NCBI GenBank assembly: GCA_963821715.1
Contig: CAWGET010000001.1
Location: 1 to 64,000 of the forward strand
Direction of reading: 5' to 3'
Length of the DNA: 64,000 nucleotides
From: CAWGET01 sp963821715
GTDB lineage: Bacteria; Bacteroidota; Ignavibacteria; Ignavibacteriales; Melioribacteraceae
Made by a program: the position numbers and the translations under genes. A model generated the notes under the pieces. The model did not search any database and was not told where the DNA came from. It worked only from the letters and a program-made list of their open reading frames with translations. Every line of letters begins with the position of its first letter. Within the stretch, counting starts at the first letter, position 1. Shown here one piece after another: positions 19,174 to 27,899 of the stretch.

Positions 19174-19499
19174 AAGAATCCGATAAAAAAGATTTTTTTG
19201 ATAAGGTTTATTCTGTTGTTGAAAAAATTCCCTACGGAAAAGTTACAACTTATGGAGCTATTGCGGAAGTATGCGGAATCAAATCTTCCGCCCGGACTGT
19301 CGGATGGGCGCTAAACAGCGCAGCCGGCTCGAATCTGCCTTGTCATCGAGTAGTGAACCGGTTCGGCGCATTAACTGGTAAAATGCATTTCGGAAACGGA
19401 ACAATAATGGAAGAGTTATTGCTGAGCGAAGGAATTGAGTTTGACGGTGACGGATGTGTAATATTGGAGAAATATTTTTGGCGGCCGGATAATCAGTGA
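19170..19499 (+). CDS. MGMT-family DNA-binding/alkyltransferase-like protein
   Basis: This protein of about 109 residues consists only of the C-terminal domain of O6-methylguanine-DNA methyltransferase: [17 protein letters not shown], the helix-turn-helix [10 protein letters not shown] and the active-site loop NLPCHRVVN. The alkyl-acceptor cysteine is present, unlike alkyltransferase-like proteins that have Trp there, so it could be catalytic although the N-terminal domain is absent. The ATG at 19,170 overlaps the stop of the YjbQ gene (ATGA). A longer frame starting at 19,098 would overlap by 75 nt and is not favoured. Confidence 0.88.
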   Translation: MKESDKKDFFDKVYSVVEKIPYGKVTTYGAIAEVCGIKSSARTVGWALNSAAGSNLPCHRVVNRFGALTGKMHFGNGTIMEELLLSEGIEFDGDGCVILEKYFWRPDNQ

Positions 19500-19552
19500 A
19501 CGGTGAACAGTAAGCAGAGAATAGTTGAAAAATGAATCATAATTCATTAATT
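19495..19552. repeat. Degenerate tandem heptad repeat plus hairpin
   Basis: After the MGMT-like stop the sequence runs through GTGAACG-GTGAACA-GTAAGCA, a degenerate 7-nt tandem repeat. It ends in the hairpin AATGAAT-cata-ATTCATT (19,531-19,548), also found at 641-660. Short tandem elements of this GTGAACA type are often seen between genes in Bacteroidota and cyanobacteria. Their function is unknown. Confidence 0.45.
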
Positions 19553-19583
19553 ATATTCCAAAAATTATTTGCGGGGATTTTTT

Positions 19584-20042
19584 GTGGTTGATAAAGCGTT
19601 AAGAATTATAAAATCCTTAAACGAAGAAAAAGTAGATTACATTATAATCGGTGGTTATGCCGTAATTCTCCACGGCTTTCTGCGGGCGACCGAAGATATT
19701 GATATTGTACTGAAATTGACCAAAGAAAATATTTTATATTTTCAACGGGCAATAAAAAAGATTTATGATGAAGATATTGATGAGATAACTTTTAGCGAAT
19801 TGCAAAAATATTCGGTTATCAGATATGGTACACCGGAGAACTTTTATATCGATATAATATCGGGGATCGGGAAAACTTTTTCTTTTGAAAATATCATCCC
19901 GGTCGAAAAAATAGTTGAAGGAGTTAAAATAAAATTTGCATCCGCCGAATCGCTTTTTGCTATGAAGAAAAATACTTATCGTGAAAAAGATAAACTTGAT
20001 CTTCTCTTTTTGAAAGAGAAATTAAAACACAATGATATTTAA
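19584..20042 (+). CDS. Nucleotidyltransferase-fold protein
   Basis: This protein of about 152 residues has the minimal nucleotidyltransferase signature: YIIIGGYAVILHGFLRATEDIDIVL, with GG followed by the DxD metal pair (EDIDIV), and a third acidic residue in FYIDII. The fold is shared with MNT-type and AbiEii-type toxins and with stand-alone proteins of unknown role. The GTG at 19,584 has GGGGA seven bases upstream and is preferred over the TTG at 19,569. A short, frame-broken gene begins inside its stop region (20,032). The pair may form a small functional module. Confidence 0.75.
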   Translation: MVDKALRIIKSLNEEKVDYIIIGGYAVILHGFLRATEDIDIVLKLTKENILYFQRAIKKIYDEDIDEITFSELQKYSVIRYGTPENFYIDIISGIGKTFSFENIIPVEKIVEGVKIKFASAESLFAMKKNTYREKDKLDLLFLKEKLKHNDI

Positions 20043-20258
20043 TATTATTAAAAAAACAAAACCGATAGTACAATATATTTAATTCGTGATTTCAAACTAA
20101 ATAGACGAATTAACAGATATGTATATAATAGTTCCTGCGAACAAATAAAAAGTGAATCAGATTATATAGACTTTGTTGAATGTGAAACAATTCTTGGAGT
20201 AACATCAGCAGATATAATTGAAGTTCTCGCTGGGCACGGCTTTTTGTTTTCGGGTTAG
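20032..20258 (+). pseudogene. Frame-broken small ORF downstream of the nucleotidyltransferase
   Basis: An ATG overlapping the end of the nucleotidyltransferase gene begins MIFNIIKK. The frame then fails in a run of seven A at 20,050-20,056. If one A is added, it continues for a total of about 75 residues (TDSTIYLIRDFKLNRRINRY to IIEVLAGHGFLFSG). The overlap with the upstream stop and the long stop-free stretch suggest a real coupled gene with a homopolymer error or a recent loss. The product is not recognised. Confidence 0.4.
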
Positions 20259-20373
20259 CGTTATATTTTACTTTTAGATTTTTGTTTTTTTGACAGAGAA
20301 TCTTTACTAATTTATTATATCTGAGTTAAATGAGACAAACTCCAAACGATAATCGCAATGTGAAGATATATTT

Positions 20374-20559
20374 ATGATAAAAAAATATAAAACATTTGAA
20401 GAAGCTGAAAAAGATATTTGGGTAATGGAGCCGGATGAAGCTTATTATAAAAAAATGCAGGAGTTTTTCCGGACGATCGGAAAGCTGAGCGGATTTAAAG
20501 TGAAACCTGGAATTCAAAAAATAAAAAATCCTTGGAAGAAAGGAAGCCGCACTCAGTAA
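20374..20559 (+). CDS. Small charged protein, unknown
   Basis: A 61-residue, highly charged, soluble protein beginning MIKKYKTFEEAEKDIW, with predicted helices and no cysteine or membrane segment. It follows the nucleotidyltransferase cluster with a gap of about 115 bp. Short proteins with a similar start are seen beside nucleotidyltransferase genes, from my memory of the pattern and not a search. A partner or antitoxin role is possible but unproven. Confidence 0.45.
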   Translation: MIKKYKTFEEAEKDIWVMEPDEAYYKKMQEFFRTIGKLSGFKVKPGIQKIKNPWKKGSRTQ

Positions 20560-20606
20560 ACTCCGCGCTTTAATAGAATTGAAACTAACTTCTAATTTAG
20601 ACTTGA

Positions 20607-21512
20607 TTAATATCTTTCAATTGTAAGACTGGTAAAAGCCCCGCTCATCTTAATAAAAATTTTACTGTCGGAAGTATCATAATTTTCGGAATAATATATT
20701 CCGTTATCTCTTTTAGTAAAGTTTTTTATGTGTTTTGAGTTAAGGACTCCGTTTCTAATTAGTTTTACTCCCGAAGATGCAGGAATTAATAATTTGAGCG
20801 TTGTAGCTCCGGTTTCGGATTTTAACACCAGCGACCTCTGTTGTTTTCCGAGTTTTATTTTAATGGAAGAAACTCCTGCGGCAATTTTTATGTCTTCAAC
20901 TCTTTTATCAGACAAATCAAAATCGGCTTTAACCGCACCGAGTTTAAAGTCGAAACTCCAAACCGGCGAATTATTCAATCTTAAATCCAAATCATTTTTG
21001 AATTCATCATTTAAGAATTTAACTTTTTTGAATTTTGAATCTAACTTTAGAACCGCACGACCGTTCTTCATACGTTTAGAAAGATCATAGATATTTCTTT
21101 CGCCGTAATAATTTCCTTCAAGAAGTTCATTACTACTGCCGCGTATAAAAACTTTCCCGGCGCCGCCTTCCAATACCAAAGAGGCTGATTGATAGGAATT
21201 ATTAAACGATTCATAAAAATAGCTGGTGCTGAAATCATTGTGATCGAAATGTCTTGTTAATGGATTCTCATCAATGATGTTCATAAACGTGCCGAAGATC
21301 AAAATACTGAAAACGATTCCGAATAAAATTGCGATAAATGATTTTAAAATTCTTCCGCTAACAATCAGCATCAATCCGAAGAAGACAAGTATTAACGGAT
21401 ATAACTCCCACACAAAATGCCAATCAACGTTAATTACGTTGTATTTAGTTAGTAAAATAAGGGTTCCAAGAGTCAGTAGGAAAAAACCCCAAAACAGATT
21501 ACTCTTTTTCAT
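20607..21512 (-). CDS. LiaF-like membrane protein (DUF5668 plus toastrack domain)
   Basis: The 301-residue protein has four N-terminal transmembrane helices arranged as two hairpins (residues 7-25, 33-50, 54-77), including GFFLLTLGTLILLTKYNVI, the DUF5668 pattern. A C-terminal region of beta-strands (about 110-301) resembles the LiaF/toastrack fold. In Firmicutes LiaF restrains the LiaRS envelope-stress system. Here it overlaps the PspC gene by 14 nt, so both probably belong to an envelope-stress or membrane-integrity response. Confidence 0.75.
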   Translation of the reverse strand: MKKSNLFWGFFLLTLGTLILLTKYNVINVDWHFVWELYPLILVFFGLMLIVSGRILKSFIAILFGIVFSILIFGTFMNIIDENPLTRHFDHNDFSTSYFYESFNNSYQSASLVLEGGAGKVFIRGSSNELLEGNYYGERNIYDLSKRMKNGRAVLKLDSKFKKVKFLNDEFKNDLDLRLNNSPVWSFDFKLGAVKADFDLSDKRVEDIKIAAGVSSIKIKLGKQQRSLVLKSETGATTLKLLIPASSGVKLIRNGVLNSKHIKNFTKRDNGIYYSENYDTSDSKIFIKMSGAFTSLTIERY

Positions 21513-21963
21513 TTTCTTTTCTATTATTTTTAATTGATGTCCAGATCAAACCGATGCCGAGAATCAGCAGTAACATCGGGAAGAAATCCGCAAAATCAAA
21601 AAACGGAAAGAAACGTTCTGATAGAAATGAGAATCCGAGTATTATAAGAATTAGTCCGGCGACGATTCTTCCGTTTCCAGAACCTTTTTTCTGTACTGAC
21701 TGCTGCCGCGTTTCAGTTTGAGAATCAAAATTAGCCGTTGAAGATGAGGTTGATGTTGAATAAACCTCGGGCTGCTCAAGTTCATTTTCCGGTACGATAA
21801 CCCAAAAAATTAAATAAAGAATAATTCCCAATCCATTTATAATAGTTAAAACGACAAACAGTATTCGGATTATTACCGGATCGATATTCAGATAATCTCC
21901 AAGTCCTCCGGCTACTCCACCGATCATTCTTTTTTGCCTGGTACGATATAGTCGTTCGTTCAT
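21499..21963 (-). CDS. PspC-domain membrane protein
   Basis: The 154-residue protein starts with the PspC signature (RLYRTRQKRMIGGVAGGLGDYLNIDPVIIRILFVVLT), a helix followed by a transmembrane segment. A Ser/Gln-rich linker and two more hydrophobic segments follow. PspC proteins sense or relay membrane stress in the phage-shock response. It is the first gene of a pair with the LiaF-like gene. No PspA is visible nearby. Confidence 0.88.
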   Translation of the reverse strand: MNERLYRTRQKRMIGGVAGGLGDYLNIDPVIIRILFVVLTIINGLGIILYLIFWVIVPENELEQPEVYSTSTSSSTANFDSQTETRQQSVQKKGSGNGRIVAGLILIILGFSFLSERFFPFFDFADFFPMLLLILGIGLIWTSIKNNRKENEKE

Positions 21964-22025
21964 TTTATTTCCCGTTTTAGTTACTCTCTAAAAATTAGAC
22001 GTAAAAGTGTTTTGAATGTTCCTTT

Positions 22026-22820
22026 TTAGTTTTGCAATAGACGGTAGAAAAATTTAAAATGAGCTTCGATAGATTTTGACCAATATTCGTGACTATGATT
22101 TCCGGGTTGAGAAATGAAAGTCGCTTTCACATTTAAGTTGCGGCACTGTTCTCTGAATCGGTTATTGACTGCATAAGCAAAATCTTCTGTTCCGCAATCG
22201 AAAATAATCCGTTTATTTAATCCGGCAATGCTTCCGAGCAAATGATAAGCCGAATTCTTTTCCCACTCGCCTGGATAAAGATTTATTGAGCCGATTCCGT
22301 CTTTGATGCTCCATCGGTCCGGGAAAAAAGTAAGGTCTAGAATGCCGCTCGTGCTTCCGGCACTTTTGAAAAAATCGGGATTTTTCAGAAACAACGTCAT
22401 CGCGCCATGCCCGCCCATACTTAATCCGCTTATGAAAATTTTGGATGAATCAATTTTGTATTCTTCAAATAATTTGGGAATAAAATCATTCCAGAAAAAT
22501 TTTTCAAACTGGACATTTTCTTTTTTCGGATTATCTATATACCAGGAATCGTAAAATCCGTCGGGCGTTGCAATGATGAAACTGTAATCGTCCGCAAATT
22601 TCTGCATATCCGCAACATTATTCCATTGTTTATAATTGCCGGACCAACCGTGGAGTAAAATTACAAGCGGATAATTTTGTGCTTCATCATAATTACTCGG
22701 GCGAAAAATTAAACTCGTATCGGGATTCGGAATGTAATCGGCTTGAAAGACAAGAGTATCCTGAGAAAATAAATTTGAGAAGGATAAAAAAATTACGAGA
22801 AATAATAAGTTAGTCTTCAT
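22026..22820 (-). CDS. Secreted esterase (esterase D / PF00756 family)
   Basis: The 264-residue alpha/beta hydrolase has a signal peptide (residues 1-19). The oxyanion region is VILLHGWSGN, the nucleophile elbow GLSMGGHGA, the acid is in FDCGTEDFAY, and the C-terminal histidine is in PGNHSHEYW. The family includes S-formylglutathione hydrolase, acyl transferases of mycolates, and feruloyl or acetyl xylan esterases. The exported location argues for a polysaccharide or lipid ester substrate. It sits 1 bp after the eIF2B-like gene on the same strand. Confidence 0.85.
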   Translation of the reverse strand: MKTNLLFLVIFLSFSNLFSQDTLVFQADYIPNPDTSLIFRPSNYDEAQNYPLVILLHGWSGNYKQWNNVADMQKFADDYSFIIATPDGFYDSWYIDNPKKENVQFEKFFWNDFIPKLFEEYKIDSSKIFISGLSMGGHGAMTLFLKNPDFFKSAGSTSGILDLTFFPDRWSIKDGIGSINLYPGEWEKNSAYHLLGSIAGLNKRIIFDCGTEDFAYAVNNRFREQCRNLNVKATFISQPGNHSHEYWSKSIEAHFKFFYRLLQN

Positions 22821-22821
22821 T

Positions 22822-23620
22822 TTAATCCGTAAAAAGTTTAGTAATTAATTTTTTTTCTATTTCTTCAAAATAGAAATTTTTGATTTTGATTTGTGAAGTT
22901 CGGCCGGAATAAATTTCCTTCGGGTCCTTCTCTTCTTCTTCAAAAACTGAGGTTTCTTTAATTTTAGATTTGTCGGATATCACGTATAAAGGTTTCTTGT
23001 AAAATTCACACGAGATTGCGAGGATCGAACTGCCGGTTTTGTTGATCATATTTCCATTGCTTAGGATGGAGTCAGCTCCAATCACCGCGGCGTCGAACTT
23101 CTTGATGTAAGCAGGGAATCATCGCTTCGGTTATCATCTCTATTTTTATTCCTGCTTGAGCTAATTTTTCGGCGAGTATTCTTCCTTCCAAATTTGGTCT
23201 TGCTTCCGAAACAGCAATCGATAAATTTTCTACATCCCGGTTAAGCATGGTAAAGATTTGAAGAAGCGTAAAACTGTTGGAAATTGTGACGATAGAGTTT
23301 ACGCCCGATAAATGCGGCTTTAAGGAAGAATAGATATTGTGAAGTTTGGAAGTTTCGCATTCTTCAAAACTATGAATAAGATTTTCTGCTTCTGCAAATT
23401 CATTTTTTTTAACAAAATCGAGTAGTTTTTGAAGATAGTTTTGAATCGCAGTAAAATCTTTAAATCTTTGTTGGAGATATTCCAACGATTCTTCCGGTTC
23501 TGCGATATTTGATATTCCTTTCTCTAAAAAATACTTGTTCAAATTAGACAGTATTTCTTTGCTTCCGGAAGAATTATCCTCAATTATTTTTTGAAGTCCG
23601 GCGTCAATCGCAGTCTTCAT
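22822..23620 (-). CDS. eIF2B-alpha/ribose-1,5-bisphosphate isomerase-like protein (single frame break)
   Basis: Two overlapping frames make one PF01008 protein of about 265 residues. The N-terminal part carries SEARPNLEGR and MIPC, with a cysteine in the position of the catalytic Cys of MtnA-type isomerases. After a break near 23,109 (one extra base) the other frame supplies YIKKFDAAVIGADSILSNGN and NKTGSSILA, with the catalytic Asp. The family covers initiation-factor-like proteins, methylthioribose-1-phosphate isomerase and ribose-1,5-bisphosphate isomerase. The exact substrate is open. It overlaps the UspA gene by 17 nt, so it is part of an operon. Confidence 0.8.
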
Positions 23621-24089
23621 TAGTCGTACTAAATTTAAAACCTTTAATCGGCTCGCGCAAAGTTAAGACGGGACAAGGTGCTTTCCGCACAACTTTTTCG
23701 GCTGTACTTCCAAACAACAAATGCTCAACTCCAGTATGCCCGTGCGTAGAAATAATGATGAGGTCAATATCCTTCTCAGCAGCCGTCTCATTTATCTCCA
23801 TAAAAGGTTTTCCCGTTTTCACAATTACTTCAACCTTTATATCAAGGTCAATTTCCTTTTTGGCGAGTTCTTGCAATTCGGATTTCGATCTTTCCATCAT
23901 ATCGGAATCCATCGAAGGAAGAGAAACCTGACCCATACTGAAATCGGCTGGATAAACCATCGGCTCAACTACATAAATAAGAAAGAGTTTTGCCTCAAAC
24001 ATCTTAACAAAATTTATTGCGTACTTCAATGCATTCTTAGAATAGTCGGAAAAATCTACCGGAACTAGAATATTTTTTATATTATTCAT
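23604..24089 (-). CDS. Universal stress protein
   Basis: The 161-residue UspA-type protein has the N-terminal ILVPVDFSDYSKNALKYA strand-helix and the C-terminal ATP-binding motif STHGHTGVEHLLFGSTAEKVVRKAPCPVL (G-2x-G-9x-GS). The family binds nucleotide and aids survival under stress. It is immediately followed by the eIF2B-like gene (17-nt overlap), and the gene for a cyclic-nucleotide-binding protein ends 1 bp before it. The grouping suggests control by an energy or nucleotide signal. Confidence 0.92.
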   Translation of the reverse strand: MNNIKNILVPVDFSDYSKNALKYAINFVKMFEAKLFLIYVVEPMVYPADFSMGQVSLPSMDSDMMERSKSELQELAKKEIDLDIKVEVIVKTGKPFMEINETAAEKDIDLIIISTHGHTGVEHLLFGSTAEKVVRKAPCPVLTLREPIKGFKFSTTNEDCD

Positions 24090-24638
24090 TTACGCCTCCG
24101 TTGGATGATCTAACGTTTTATTTCTTAAAGTTATATAATCATGATTTATAACCCGCAAGCGTGTTACCAGAATTTGTAAAAGTCCGCGCGTGATTTTTAT
24201 TCCGGCTTCAGGATATTTATCGACAAACTCATCAAGGTCGGGTTTGAAAATAACCGCGAGGTCGGCATCACTTAAAGCTATTGCTGAAGCTGATCTTATC
24301 TCTTCGTTGAGGAGCGCCATTTCTCCGAAAAAATCTCCTCTTCCGAAAATAGCGAGATTCTGGCTCACGTTACTTTCCGAATTTAGTGTTACAAGAACTT
24401 CTCCCTTCTGTATGATATAAAGCGCAATTCCGGGATCTCCCTGGAAAAAGACATATTCATTGGCAGTATAAGCGCGATGGTGAACTAATTGCATCAGCAT
24501 AACTAATTCTTTTTGTTTAAGATCTTTAAAAGGAGGCATATTTTTTAGGACGTGTTCAAGATCGTTTTTCTGTGTAGGAGGCTTAAATAAATTCGCCCAA
24601 AAATTGCTCGTACGTATTTTGTCTATATTTTTTGCCAT
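24090..24638 (-). CDS. Cyclic nucleotide-binding domain protein
   Basis: The 182 residues contain one cNMP-binding beta-barrel (about 38-150) with IIQKGEVLV, the phosphate-binding cassette FGEMALLNEEIRSASAIA and a following helix. No DNA-binding helix-turn-helix is present, unlike Crp, so it acts as a ligand-binding module and not a transcription factor. The cassette retains the Glu but has SAS where cAMP binders have RAA, so ligand identity is uncertain. It is 8 bp after hisA and 1 bp before the UspA gene. Confidence 0.85.
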   Translation of the reverse strand: MAKNIDKIRTSNFWANLFKPPTQKNDLEHVLKNMPPFKDLKQKELVMLMQLVHHRAYTANEYVFFQGDPGIALYIIQKGEVLVTLNSESNVSQNLAIFGRGDFFGEMALLNEEIRSASAIALSDADLAVIFKPDLDEFVDKYPEAGIKITRGLLQILVTRLRVINHDYITLRNKTLDHPTEA

Positions 24639-24646
24639 AAAAACCT

Positions 24647-25402
24647 CTAATTAAAAATTCCGGACTCTGCTACCCGCCAAATTTTTTGACATGGGAATTT
24701 ATTTTCGTACAACGCTCTTCCGATTATTACCGAATCGATTCCATCGTCATATACTTCCTGAACTTTCATCAGATCCTCATAGCCGCTTACTCCACCGGAT
24801 AGTGTTATTTTGGATTCTGTTACTTCGGCAATTTTTTGAGAAAGCGCGGTATTCGGCCCCAACATCATTCCATTGGTAAGAACATCCGTTACCACAAATC
24901 TGTTAACACCCAACTCCTTCATTTGGCGAGCAAAATCCACCGGAGCAACTCCGGTTTTCTTCGACCTTCCTCTAATCATTACTTCGCCATTTATAACATC
25001 AATTGCAATTGAAATTTTTTGAGGACCGTATTTTTCTATAAGCCTGATAAAATCTTTCTTGTTATCGAGCGCCATCGTACTTATAATTAGCCGTGAAATT
25101 CCGAGTTGCAAAACCTCTTCGGCATCTTCAAATGTTCTAATTCCACCGCCGAGCTGCACCGGAATTACAACCGATTCACACATTTCTCCTATCAGATCGA
25201 AGTTTTGATGGGAGCGATCGTGGGCGTCGTTAAAATCCACAACATGAAGGCATTTGGCATTTTCCGCTCGCCAGATCATAGCCATCTCCACGGGGTCGTT
25301 TCCGTATTCGCTGCAATTCAATTCCGGAATTCCCTGAACAACTCTAACTGTCTTCCTGTTTTTTATATCTATTGAGGGGATTACTAAAGTTTTTCGCTTC
25401 AT
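24647..25402 (-). CDS. hisA: HisA-type ProFAR isomerase
   Basis: The 251-residue (beta-alpha)8 barrel isomerises ProFAR in histidine biosynthesis. Catalytic aspartates are visible in LVIPSIDIKN and IAIDVINGE, and the phosphate-binding motifs in QLGGGIRT and LSGGVSGYED. The sequence is somewhat diverged (SEYGNDPVEMAMIWRAENAKCLHVVDFNDA). No other his gene is nearby. A histidine role is the default, but a relative with another substrate cannot be excluded from sequence alone. It heads the operon with the cNMP-binding protein, UspA and eIF2B-like genes. Confidence 0.8.
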   Translation of the reverse strand: MKRKTLVIPSIDIKNRKTVRVVQGIPELNCSEYGNDPVEMAMIWRAENAKCLHVVDFNDAHDRSHQNFDLIGEMCESVVIPVQLGGGIRTFEDAEEVLQLGISRLIISTMALDNKKDFIRLIEKYGPQKISIAIDVINGEVMIRGRSKKTGVAPVDFARQMKELGVNRFVVTDVLTNGMMLGPNTALSQKIAEVTESKITLSGGVSGYEDLMKVQEVYDDGIDSVIIGRALYENKFPCQKIWRVAESGIFN

Positions 25403-25482
25403 TTTCTCCTTAAATAAATAAAATATTATGATGATTCACTCATCATCCCAATCTGAAATTTATCCATATTTATTCATAAAAG

Positions 25483-25504
25483 CTAATCAGGAAAAGCTGA
25501 TTAG
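25483..25504. promoter_or_regulatory. Inverted repeat in the divergent hisA-prmC promoter region
   Basis: CTAATCAG-gaaaag-CTGATTAG is a perfect 8-bp inverted repeat with 6-nt loop in the 289-bp region between divergent hisA and prmC. Its position fits an operator or a leader hairpin of hisA. There is no terminator T-run. Confidence 0.35.
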
Positions 25505-25691
25505 AATCCAAATCTTATCAAATTAAAAAAAACTGGGATATCACTTTTTATGGAGTTTATTTTGATTACAGATTTAAATTACTACTCAGAATAATTTATA
25601 AACACTGATAAGCTTGCCTATAATTCTTCCTGTTAATTGAATACCGATTTTTTTAATTTAAACTTTATTTTCATAAAACTATTACGGAAAT

Positions 25692-26540
25692 ATGTTGACG
25701 GTACTTGAGGCGATAAGATTATCGACCGAATTCTTAGATAAAAAAGGAATAAGTGAAGCGAGAGTAAATGCGGAATTGCTACTTGCTGAAATTTTAAACT
25801 GTAAAAGGCTCCAACTTTATTTGTCATTCGACCGACCGCTTTCAAATGAAGAAACGGATAAATACCGGGAGCACATAGCGCGACGCGCAAAATACGAACC
25901 GCTCCAATACATCACCGGAAACGTAGAATTTATGGGTTATAAATTCAATGTTACAAAAGATGTGCTTATTCCCAGACCGGAAACTGAAATTCTTGTAGAG
26001 CAGATAATTGAGGAATATAAAGAGAAAAGCGGATTGCAAATTCTTGATATCGGAACGGGTAGCGGAAATATTGCAGTCTCGCTTTCGAAGAATTTTACGC
26101 GAGCACAAATTCTCGCTATCGATAAATCGGAAGAGGCGATTGATCTTGCCAGACAAAATGCGCTGATAAATGAAGTCTCTTCAGAAATCGAATTCCGTGT
26201 AGAAGATATTTTTGATTTTTCACCTGAAAATAAATTTGATCTGATCGTATCAAATCCGCCTTATGTTGATGAAAAGCAATATGCAGCGCTGCAGGAAGAG
26301 ATAGTAAATTTTGAACCAAGAATAGCCCTTACTGATTCCGATGATGGATTTAGTTTTTATAAAAAAATATCCGAAGTCGCGAAAGTGATTTTGAAAATAG
26401 GAGGAAAAATATTTTTTGAAGTCGGAATAGGTCAATCTGAAAAAGTAAAAATAATTTTAGAAGAGAATAATTTCAGCGAAATAAAGATAGTTAAAGATTA
26501 CTCGGGGATTGACCGCGTTATCAGCGGAGTAATAAAATGA
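25692..26540 (+). CDS. prmC: Peptide chain release factor N5-glutamine methyltransferase
   Basis: PrmC methylates the glutamine of the GGQ motif of release factors. The 282 residues show an N-terminal helical domain, the linker YITGNVEFMGYKFNVTKDVLIPRPETE, SAM motif ILDIGTGSGNIA, and the active-site NPPY at residue 188 (IVSNPPYVDEK). It overlaps dtd by 4 nt (ATGA), starting an operon that runs to comEC. Its substrate gene prfB lies about 7 kb upstream. Confidence 0.95.
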   Translation: MLTVLEAIRLSTEFLDKKGISEARVNAELLLAEILNCKRLQLYLSFDRPLSNEETDKYREHIARRAKYEPLQYITGNVEFMGYKFNVTKDVLIPRPETEILVEQIIEEYKEKSGLQILDIGTGSGNIAVSLSKNFTRAQILAIDKSEEAIDLARQNALINEVSSEIEFRVEDIFDFSPENKFDLIVSNPPYVDEKQYAALQEEIVNFEPRIALTDSDDGFSFYKKISEVAKVILKIGGKIFFEVGIGQSEKVKIILEENNFSEIKIVKDYSGIDRVISGVIK

Positions 26541-26989
26541 GAGCGCTAATTCAAAGGGTTTCGGAAGGCGGAGTTGAGATCCGTGACAAAAACAGTTCTG
26601 CAGAAATTGGTAAAGGATTAGTTATCCTCCTCGGCATAAAAGAAACGGACAGGGAACAAGATGTAAATTTCGTAGCGGATAAATGTTGCAACCTAAGAAT
26701 TTTTGAAGATGAAAATGAAAAGATGAATCTATCCGTGCGCGATATTGATGGCGAGATTTTAATTGTTTCTCAGTTTACCCTTTATGGTGAAACAAGAAAA
26801 GGCAACAGACCAAGTTTTACTGAAGCGGCGCGGCCCGAAAAAGCCATACCGCTCTATGAAAAATTTGTCGATAGAATTTTAAATAATCTTGGACACGAAA
26901 AAGTAAAAACCGGAGAATTCGGCGCGATGATGAACGTTAAAATAATGAACGACGGCCCGGTAACAGTTTTTGTCGAATCAAAAAATTAG
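26537..26989 (+). CDS. dtd: D-aminoacyl-tRNA deacylase
   Basis: DTD hydrolyses D-amino acids mischarged on tRNA. The 150-residue protein has family motifs MRALIQRV at the N-terminus, SQFTLYGETRKGNRPSF and the C-terminal GAMMNVKIMNDGPVTVFVE with the cis Gly-Pro dipeptide that enforces chirality. It overlaps prmC by 4 nt. Confidence 0.95.
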   Translation: MRALIQRVSEGGVEIRDKNSSAEIGKGLVILLGIKETDREQDVNFVADKCCNLRIFEDENEKMNLSVRDIDGEILIVSQFTLYGETRKGNRPSFTEAARPEKAIPLYEKFVDRILNNLGHEKVKTGEFGAMMNVKIMNDGPVTVFVESKN

Positions 26990-26996
26990 AGAAGCT

Positions 26997-27899
26997 GTGC
27001 ATTCAACAATAATGATTTTTATTGACGGAATTGGAATCGGAGAAGCCGATAAAGAAAAAAACACTTTCTTCAAATATAAATTTAAATTTCTGAATGAAAT
27101 TTTCGGCGGTGCTCCTTCTTTAAAAAATCAATATTTATCGGGTAAAAACAAATTTCTTTTTCCTACCGATGCTTGTCTTGGAGTGGAAGGTCTCCCGCAA
27201 AGCGGAACCGGACAAACTTCAATTTTTGCTGGAATAAACGCGCCAAAGCTTGCCGGGCTTCATCACGGTCCGCATCCGCATTCCGCCACGGTTGAAGAAT
27301 TAAGGGAGAAAAATATTTTTAAATCTTTTAAGGATAAAAATTATTCCGTCGCTTTCGCAAACGCTTATCCGAAAATATTTTTCGATTACATCAACTCCGG
27401 TAAAAAAAGATTAAGCGCAACATCATTGAGTTGCCTGATGAGCGGGGTAAAATTAAAAACCCCAACCGACCTGCGGCGCGGAAAAGCTTTAAGCGCAGAG
27501 ATAAATAATTTCCGATGGGTGCAATCATTAAACTATAATTTGCCTATTATAAAACCGGAAACAGCTGCAAAAAGATTATTCCGACTCGCTGACCAAAATC
27601 ATTTTACTCTGTTTGAATATTTTCTAACCGATCATTTCGGACACGGACGAACTAAAGAATTTATGGATTACGCTTTAAAAATTCTTGACGATTTTTTATT
27701 TTACATTCTGAAAAATATCGACGATCGATATACGCTAATTATTTGTTCTGATCACGGAAATTTAGAAGATTTATCCGTTAAGAGCCATACACGGAATCCT
27801 GCCTTAACAATAACGGCGGGTAAATATGCAGAGCGGTTATCAGAAAAGATAAATGATATTTCTCAAATAAAAGGGGCGATTCTAGATCTTTACAAGTGA
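26997..27899 (+). CDS. Alkaline phosphatase superfamily metalloenzyme
   Basis: The roughly 300-residue protein shares the metal-binding pattern of phosphopentomutase and phosphoglycerate mutases: IFIDGIGIGE near the start, a Ser/Thr nucleophile region GLPQSGTGQTSIFAG, FLTDHFGHG, and ICSDHGNLED followed by SHTRNPAL. The substrate is unknown and it is smaller than independent phosphoglycerate mutase. The start is uncertain: a TTG (26,970), a GTG (26,997) or an ATG (27,012), none with a strong ribosome-binding site. Its stop overlaps comEC by GTGA. Confidence 0.8.
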   Translation: MHSTIMIFIDGIGIGEADKEKNTFFKYKFKFLNEIFGGAPSLKNQYLSGKNKFLFPTDACLGVEGLPQSGTGQTSIFAGINAPKLAGLHHGPHPHSATVEELREKNIFKSFKDKNYSVAFANAYPKIFFDYINSGKKRLSATSLSCLMSGVKLKTPTDLRRGKALSAEINNFRWVQSLNYNLPIIKPETAAKRLFRLADQNHFTLFEYFLTDHFGHGRTKEFMDYALKILDDFLFYILKNIDDRYTLIICSDHGNLEDLSVKSHTRNPALTITAGKYAERLSEKINDISQIKGAILDLYK

